Made by a program: the position numbers and the translations under genes
Shown here: positions 58,521 to 64,000 of the stretch, in pieces
Position numbering within the stretch: the first letter of the stretch is position 1
How the letters are laid out: each line of letters starts with the position of its first letter
NCBI RefSeq assembly: GCF_004210375.1
Contig: NC_134834.1
Span: 141,207,009-141,271,008 of the forward strand
DNA: 64,000 nt
From: Tachypleus tridentatus
Lineage: Eukaryota; Arthropoda; Merostomata; Xiphosura; Limulidae
Direction of reading: 5' to 3'
Notes under the pieces: generated by a model
The model's database searches: none
The model's input: only the letters and a program-made list of their open reading frames with translations
What the model was told of the DNA's origin: nothing

Positions 58521-60394
58521 TCATGTATCAGCCCCCAAATAGTCTCCTATCATGTTTTTGTTATATGCTCTTTGGTAGCGGCATTCAAAGTCCAGTATAT
58601 CTTGGTGGAAGCACTCGCCTTGCTCCTCTGAGTATGCTACGATATACTCCTTGAACTTATCAAGATGAACATTAAGGATATGGACTTTCAGGGAAATCAT
58701 GCAGCCCATTTTGCTGTAGTTCTTCACCAGAGTCTCAACCAGTTCAACATAATTTTCAGCCTTGTAATTGTCCAAGAAGCCCCAAACCACTGAGACAAAC
58801 CTGCCCCAAGCTTTTTTTCTTTTCAACTGAGCTTCTTGGGGAATTCTGTGCACTTCAGGATCTTCTTTATTTGTGGTCCAGTGAAGACACCAGCATTAAC
58901 CTTTGCCTGACAGCTTAGGGAAGAAGTCTCGAAGGTACTTGAAGGCTGGAGATTCCTTATCAAAAGCTGTAACAGATTGTTTCATAAGACCCAATTTTAT
59001 GTGCAGTGGTGGGAACAACACATTCTGTAAATCCACTAGTGGCTCACACTTGACATTGTGTCTCCCCACAGAGAACTTGGTCCATTATGGCTAGTGCTTC
59101 CTGTTCTAGTGCACTGCAGTGTCCCAGCTGTTCCAAAGGCAAAGATAACAGGGAAACTTGGTAAAACTTCCTTAGAGACCCATCAGGAATGCTACCATTT
59201 TGAAGTCTCCAATAATCTCCCAGCCATACTCATCATACTTCAAGGCTTCTAGCAAGGTTCTTACACTGTTGTATTGCTCTTTGAGGTGCAATTAATGAGC
59301 CAGGGGAAGAGACGGATACTTATACCTGTTATGGAACAGCACAACTTTGAAGCATCTGGATGAGATATCAATAAAGAGGTGCCACTCGTTTGGGTTACAG
59401 GCAATTCCAGTTGCATCACACAGACTGGATACATTGTAGCAGAAGCAGAGCCCGTTTTGACAAGTGAAGATGCTTGAAAAATGTCAGTGACGCTTTTTTT
59501 GACTTGTGACTTGCACACTTTAAGCTAACAAATCCCAATTCTTGAGCTTAGATGTCAAAAGCTCAGCATTCCACTTTATTAGACCAAGATCTCTGAACAA
59601 GTTACCAAGGTCTCTTTAGTTGTGGTAGTATGTGTTTTTCTCATCAGCTGAACCTCTGAAATTGTAATTTGGATTTTCACTGTCTACCTCCTCTTCTGAT
59701 TTGCTGCTCCCTTCTGAGGATGGCTGCTTTCTCTCTGGCAGAATGGATACAGGGAGCTCAGGGCAGTGTGGTACTGGGGCAATGGATGATGGAAGGTCTG
59801 GATACATGATAGCAGATGCATTCTTGCCAACCCAAAGTTTGGAAGGGTCCACCATGCAGAACTAGCAATTGCTTGAATGGTAAGTGGGTTCATGCAAAAT
59901 TCTTGGAATAGCAAACTTTATGGCTCTCTTTTTCCCTTCTGTACCATCCTGCAAAAGAGCAAAATAAAATTGTTATTATAAAGAATAAATTTATTTCATC
60001 CACAACTAATGTGTAAGAGGTTCATGCAAAATATTTTATATGTGATATTTTTTTATCCTATTGGAAATTAAAGGAAAGATATTTACATTTTAAAATGTCT
60101 AAAATTTGTGAAATATAAAATCTTACTATTCAAAGAAGCAAAAATTGTCTGTCTTACCTTCTAGAGTTTTTTTTGCAATGCTTGCAGGTAAAATGAGGTG
60201 TTCAGGGTTTGTCTTGATCCCTGACAGGCATGCTGAAATATGCCTTGTAGGCTTCACACATTTTAGCAGATGCTGTCACAGAATACTTTTTCGCTCTTGT
60301 CTTGCTAAATTAGTCACATACATAGCTGAATGTGTCTGGAGAATGCTTGCCAGCAGAATGTGTGTGATGAATGCTTGCAGCTTCTTGAGGCCAT
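58521..60394 (-). pseudogene. CACTA-like element protein, two-exon gene, broken copy 3
   Basis: ATG 60394 starts MASRSCKHSSHTFC, then after a shift KKYSVTASAKMCEAYKAYFS and DQDKP. Donor aactctagaag|gtaagac (60158/60157) and acceptor ctcttttgcag|gatgg (59949/59948) define a 209-bp intron. Exon 2 shows IMYPDLPSSIAPVPHCPELP, EWHLFIDISSRCFKVVLFHN, GWEIIGDFKMVAFLMGL, FTKFPCYLCLWNSWD, PLHIKLGLMKQSV and GECFHQDILDFECRYQ. The matched blocks follow copy 1 in order and spacing. Stops occur (for example near 59845 and 59515) plus one or two shifts. Like copy 1, no named catalytic motif can be assigned; the family is presumably the element's transposase. Confidence 0.82.
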
Positions 60395-60460
60395 CTCTGA
60401 TAAAATCAGATTGGTCTATGTGTTCACTTAGGCAGTTAGAACTAAGTTGAAGTGGTGATC

Positions 60461-60475
60461 TCCTGTATATATATT
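60461..60475 (-). promoter_or_regulatory. TATA box of copy 3
   Basis: On the minus strand aatatatatacagga lies directly downstream of the heat-shock elements and about 70 bp before the ATG at 60394. Confidence 0.6.
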
Positions 60476-60481
60476 ACTGTG

Positions 60482-60563
60482 GAAAGTTCTAGAAAATTCT
60501 GAAAGGTTCTTGAAAATTCTTGTAAGTTTTACAACATTGTAGAAAGTTCTTGAAAATTGTTTC
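60482..60563 (-). promoter_or_regulatory. Clustered heat-shock elements
   Basis: Heat-shock factor binds inverted nGAAn units at 5-bp spacing. Here 60482..60499 reads gaaagttctagaaaattc, four perfect alternating units. 60501..60519 (gaaaggttcttgaaaattc) holds three perfect units plus one at 6-bp spacing, and 60542..60559 (gaaagttcttgaaaattg) holds three plus a degraded fourth. All lie upstream of the TATA box in the direction of the transposon gene. Confidence 0.7.
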
Positions 60564-60775
60564 AAGTTTGAGAAAATTCGCTATCAGCTAGTCAGCACTG
60601 AATCTACCTGGAATATTTTGGAAAATGGGTAAATTTGACATTTTCATTACCCAGGACACAAACGCAAAGTTTGAGGAGAAAAATAGGTCTTTTCCATTTA
60701 CTTGAGGCATAAGCCATTGGGAAATACCACTTTCTGCTCAGGAACAAGAAAAATTAAACATTTTGTTACATAGTG

Positions 60776-61259
60776 TAATTACTGTATCATATGTAGAATA
60801 TTGTACGTGTAAAGTTTATCAAATGGTTAAAATGTTGTTTTAAAATATCATGCACTGTTCTTTTTATGTAACATTTTTTAATAATTGTTCACTATGCTCT
60901 TTGGATAAGGATAATTTCACTATTTTTTTATTATGATGATTTTTTTGTATTTTTTCTAAATAATGAAATATTACAAGAACTGATATCTGTTTGACTGTAA
61001 ACAGTGTTATCATACAAGTATGACATTAATTTAGTGCAGTCAAAATGGTTAAGTTCATTGCCAGTGTGAAATCAGTGTTTTAGATTGTAGTAAATTTGAT
61101 TTCAAAAGAGCCATAACTCTTATCACTAGAAGAAATGGTGTTTTTCCATCGCACCATGAATAAAGAACTGAAGTCTAGCATGCCAAATCTCTTCTTTCAC
61201 AAGAATAAATTCATAGGGAAAAAAACATTAGTTTGACATTGAAAGAGAGAGAGAGAGAG
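60776..61259. other. No gene; AG microsatellite
   Basis: AT-rich intron sequence with a short (ag)n at 61243..61260. Confidence 0.5.
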
Positions 61260-62055
61260 AAATTAAAGAAACCTTTTGGATACCAACTGAATACAGAAGA
61301 TGACCTATTAGAGGTAAGGACAGTGCGTGGAGGTGAGACATATGAAGAACTGACTGGCAGGCAGAAGAAAGAGCTACAAGATTTAGTATGTCAGTAATGC
61401 AGATTTCTTCACAGAAAGATCAAGCAAAACTGACTTTGTGCAACACAAGATCAACACCTTTGAATTCAGCATACTGTTTACCAGTGATAATTGTGAAAAA
61501 GAAGAGGGGTGGTTCAAATTGTTTCTTTATTGATATCCAGAAGCTAAACTTTGTTATGAAGTCTAATTCCAAATTTGTGGAAAATCCAGAGACTATTATG
61601 ATGAAACTAGACAGGGCCAAGTTCTTTTCCAAGATTGACAGATTATGATGGAAACACAGTCAAAAGAGAAGGTCGCCTTGGTGACACCAGATGTATGCTA
61701 CCAGTTGAAGAGGATGCCATTTACATTAGTAATTCAGCAGCAACATTCAACCACATGACAAGAAAGATGTTGCATAAAACCAACAACATCAAGCATTATG
61801 TCAACTATATCCTGTCCCACACAGCCAAATGGGAAGACCATCTAAAAACACTCGCAAGGCTGTTTGGTTAAGTGAAGGCAGTAAATTTGACCATCATATC
61901 TTCTGAGTGACATTGGTTATTCTTTGCTAGACTTTGTTGGACACATGGTGGGTAACCAACAGATTGCCATGGAAGAAGCGAAGCTAACCATATACAAGAT
62001 GTACCAGTTCTAATGACCAAACAGCTAGTCAGATCCTTCCTGGGGTTTGTGGGAT
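61260..62055 (+). pseudogene. Gypsy (Ty3) reverse transcriptase remnant
   Basis: Plus-strand frames read GETYEELTGRQKKELQDLVC, then LPVIIVKKKRGGSNCFFIDI and QKLNFVMKS (the SP.V.VKKKDGS.R.C.DYR.LN block), DRAKFFSKID (A-box aspartate), NSAATFNHMTRKML and HYVNYILSHTAKWEDHLKT, where the catalytic YVDD has become YVNY. FLGFVG near 62040 is the following connection-region block. Shifts and stops separate the pieces. The sequence ends where a Penelope-type RT on the opposite strand begins. Confidence 0.85.
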
Positions 62056-62540
62056 AAGAAGAGTTAGTTTGAATGATTTTGGCAGAAAATTTTGAAAGCA
62101 GTAAAAGTTTTCTTTCTGCAAATGGAGGTGCTAATTTTGTTGCCTTGTTTTTGCATATGAAAATTAAAAGAAGAAAGTTTGTTTGATTTTCAAATTTATA
62201 AATAAATTTTATTTTAGGGTTTTGAGGATTTAAGTGTTTGAGAAATTTGTTAACATGTTCATGTCTATAGAAAATTAAAAAATGTATCATTCACATACCT
62301 CTCGTAGACCACAGGTGTCAGGTCAGAAGGACAATTGTTCAGCCATGTGATAAAGAAAGATATTGCTTAACAAGGGTCCCAGTGGTGAACCCATCACAAT
62401 GTTCTCTATCTGGTCATTAAAGACAAGGTAGTTTTCTTTAAATTTGAAGATAAGTAGTTATGTAAGTTTCTATTTGTTTAATCCAGCCCTCAAACTGATT
62501 TCTTCTAAAGGAATGTTAGTAAAAAAAAGAGATTCAATGG
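62056..62540 (-). pseudogene. Penelope-like RT remnant, opposite strand
   Basis: Minus strand: DQIENIVMGSPLGPLLSNIF, then after a shift YERYVNDTFFNF, then HVNKFLKHLNPQNPKIKF. MGSPLGP..SNIF and RYV(D/N)DTF are diagnostic of Penelope-type RT. The aspartate pair is again ND. It belongs to a lineage different from the 11-kb copy (MGNPVSP). Confidence 0.8.
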
Positions 62541-62589
62541 TGAAGCTTGTACTTATATTTTGAAAGTTTTTAGCCAAAATAATTCAAAC

Positions 62590-63290
62590 TGAACTTGGTC
62601 TTGACTCTTTTCTCAGGGCATACCTGATCTGCTCAGATGAAATCTTTATTCACAATGAAATAACTTTTCGTCAGAATACCTCGAGGGAAAAAAATCAGTA
62701 TCCTTCATCTTTATTCAGAAACATAACACGCAACTTTCTTACAAAGAAAAGAACTCCATCTGAACACATTCCAAGTTCCCACTAATACTTTCATTCCTTA
62801 CCTTGAAAAAAAAAGTTTTATTGTTAAAATCCAACTCAACAAGTTACTTCTACCCCCAGATTTAACTTCATATTGTTTTCAAATCATCTTTTTGTATCAA
62901 TAGCTTGTGTAGAACTAGAAACATGTTACTTTCATTTTATGTTTGGAGGCTTTATATAAATACACATATGGTAGCTGTAAAGCTAGCTACGTAGGCAAGA
63001 CGTCTCACCATTTATTAATACACATCTTGGAATACTTGGAAGTTTCTAATGGAACTAGACTTAAACTTCAAACTCCAACTAACGTTTATGTATATTCTCA
63101 CAACAAAATGTCATCTCATCACATTTATTTAGATTTTTCTGGATTTTTTTTTTCTGGATGTAATGATCATGAACCATTGATAAAAGAAAGTCTACATATT
63201 ATGAATGAAAACCCAAGCCTCAATAGAAATCCAATTTATTTTTCCTTGCTTGATTCAAATAACTCTATCTTTTTTTTTAATAGAATATCT
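62590..63290 (+). pseudogene. Penelope-like GIY-YIG endonuclease remnant, plus strand
   Basis: The frame at 62943 reads YKYTYGSCKASYVGKTSHHL, then LIHILEYLEVSNGT, SHHIYLDFSGFF and EPLIKESLHIMNENPSLNRN. YVGKT is the GIY-YIG core; the IKESL.I....P.LN ending is typical of this endonuclease in Penelope-like elements. It faces away from the RT at 62.1-62.5 kb, so the two cannot be one intact element; inversion or two insertions are needed. Confidence 0.75.
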
Positions 63291-63511
63291 TATAATTTTT
63301 CTAATATTATTCGTTATATTTTTATATTACTAATTGTTCTAAAGACTATTCAGTTTGTCATTTCAATAGATTTGCCAGTAATGGAATATATGTAATTCTG
63401 AAATATTGACTAAAGATGTTTACAATTTTGCTGTTGCTCTGCTATTTATCTGGAATTGCTGGGTGAAACTGTGGGCTACACTTTAGAAGGGGATTAAGAA
63501 TGGGATATCTT
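63291..63511. other. No gene seen
   Basis: AT-rich, no recognised feature. Confidence 0.4.
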
Positions 63512-63990
63512 TTATTTCAGTAGTGTTGCAACACCATCTTTGGAACCCATCATAACAGCTGCACTATTAAAATTAAATGATATTAATGTTGGATTTGGTT
63601 TTTTGGGTGACTTTGAATCTGCCAAATCCTTTAACAGTTTTTTACTTCTGTTAATAATATCATGTATGACACCTATTGCATATGCATGTTCTAGTGAAAT
63701 AAGATCTTTCAACATTATATGGGGCTGTCCTCCACTGACAATTCTTACTAGTACAGTTTCATATTTGATGACAGCATTTTGTGGACTGTTGTTGGTTACA
63801 ATACAGATGAACCTTGACCCACAAACCACATTCTTTATGTCATGTATAAGGACTTCTGCCTCTCACCTAATGACTTTAGAGAGTTTTGTTCCATTGGTGT
63901 AATTCTTTCTGATATCCACACCAGCTTTCTGTGTTACTTTGTATAGAAATTACATATCTGACAAAGGATTGACTTGTTTAGCAATTGTAT
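63512..63990 (-). pseudogene. hAT transposase fragment, KIAA1586/ZNF862-like
   Basis: Minus strand, from the window edge inward: YTIAKQVNPLSDM, KAGVDIRKNYTN, then a 105-codon frame with IVTNNSPQNAVIKYETVLVR and ending NSAAVMMGSKDGVATLLK. The last block matches the DGASVMLG...GVAT.L signature of the KIAA1586/ZNF862-type hAT group, with the catalytic D replaced (FNSAAV). The C-terminal half is absent to the left of 63512, and the N-terminal part lies outside the window. Confidence 0.65.
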
Positions 63991-64000
63991 ATGAATTACA

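Larger units (their letters stand above)
58210..60775 (-). mobile_element. CACTA-like DNA transposon, copy 3, in the CDA intron
   Basis: The left end cacaatgtaacacaag and the right end read inward, cactatgtaacaaaatg, are inverted, and subterminal blocks tttgttcctg and tcaaactttgc.tttgtg also recur inverted. A taa duplication flanks it (58207..58209 and 60776..60778). The gene runs on the minus strand with promoter, first exon (60394..60158), a 209-bp intron and second exon (59948 to 58521). It is inserted 47 bp after the CDA exon, opposite to CDA transcription. Confidence 0.88.

Noticed and set aside
59058..59252. Plus-strand frames over 58.9-59.3 kb
   Set aside because: Antisense to the CACTA-like copy 3 protein on the minus strand.
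61243..61262. (AG)n as GAGA-factor promoter
   Set aside because: A short simple repeat inside an intron beside a Gypsy relic; no other promoter feature.
1..64000. CRISPR array, operon or bacterial mobile element
   Set aside because: Introns, SINEs, LINEs and eukaryotic transposases throughout; no regularly spaced direct repeats with unique spacers.

Overview
This is eukaryotic, AT-rich, gene-poor DNA crowded with transposable elements. There is no bacterial-style operon, no CRISPR array and no true tRNA or rRNA gene. The abundant tRNA-derived SINE, the mix of Penelope-like, Gypsy, jockey-like and hAT elements, and the intron-bearing host exon suggest an invertebrate, most likely an arthropod. 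From memory of similar repeats I suspect a chelicerate such as a horseshoe crab, but the sequence alone does not prove this.

Only one host gene segment is convincing: a 141-bp cytidine deaminase exon at 58022..58162 (+ strand), with consensus splice sites. The intron downstream of it runs at least to the window end and has collected transposons. Two further exons, a THAP zinc-finger exon (23948..24330, -) and an acidic exon (23142..23386, +), face each other inside a 1.8-kb unit with inverted, TTAA-flanked ends, so they are probably transposon-borne.

Layout. 1-7.8 kb: AT-rich, no genes, with an exact-looking 87-bp tandem duplication, a microsatellite and a decayed minisatellite. 7.8-12.3 kb: SINEs and a head-to-tail cluster of Penelope-like elements (reverse transcriptase plus GIY-YIG endonuclease) with hammerhead-like terminal repeats. 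12.4-16.9 kb: a Gypsy relic (minus strand) split by a hAT transposon that still has its terminal inverted repeats and target-site duplication. 18.3-19.5 kb: a second Gypsy relic. 22.9-24.7 kb: the THAP element. 26.3-32.9 kb: a non-LTR retrotransposon interrupted by a 5.5-kb hAT element with a perfect 8-bp duplication. 34-38.5 kb: GIY-YIG retroelement remains and copy 1 of a CACTA-like DNA transposon. 41.2-45.7 kb: a jockey-like reverse transcriptase, a 447-bp internal-deletion derivative of the CACTA-like family (copy 2), a 1.06-kb non-autonomous hAT element and a SINE. 51.4-54.2 kb: hAT and LINE relics. 58-64 kb: the cytidine deaminase exon, copy 3 of the CACTA-like family with an apparent heat-shock promoter, then Gypsy, Penelope-like and hAT fragments.

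The genes do not form a pathway; the story is nested insertion. The most interesting points are the CACTA-like family (three copies, one an internal-deletion derivative, one with clustered heat-shock elements ahead of a TATA box), the TTAA-flanked element with two inward-facing 5' exons, the hammerhead-like cores in Penelope terminal repeats, and two SINE families with different tRNA-like heads but the same 3' tail.
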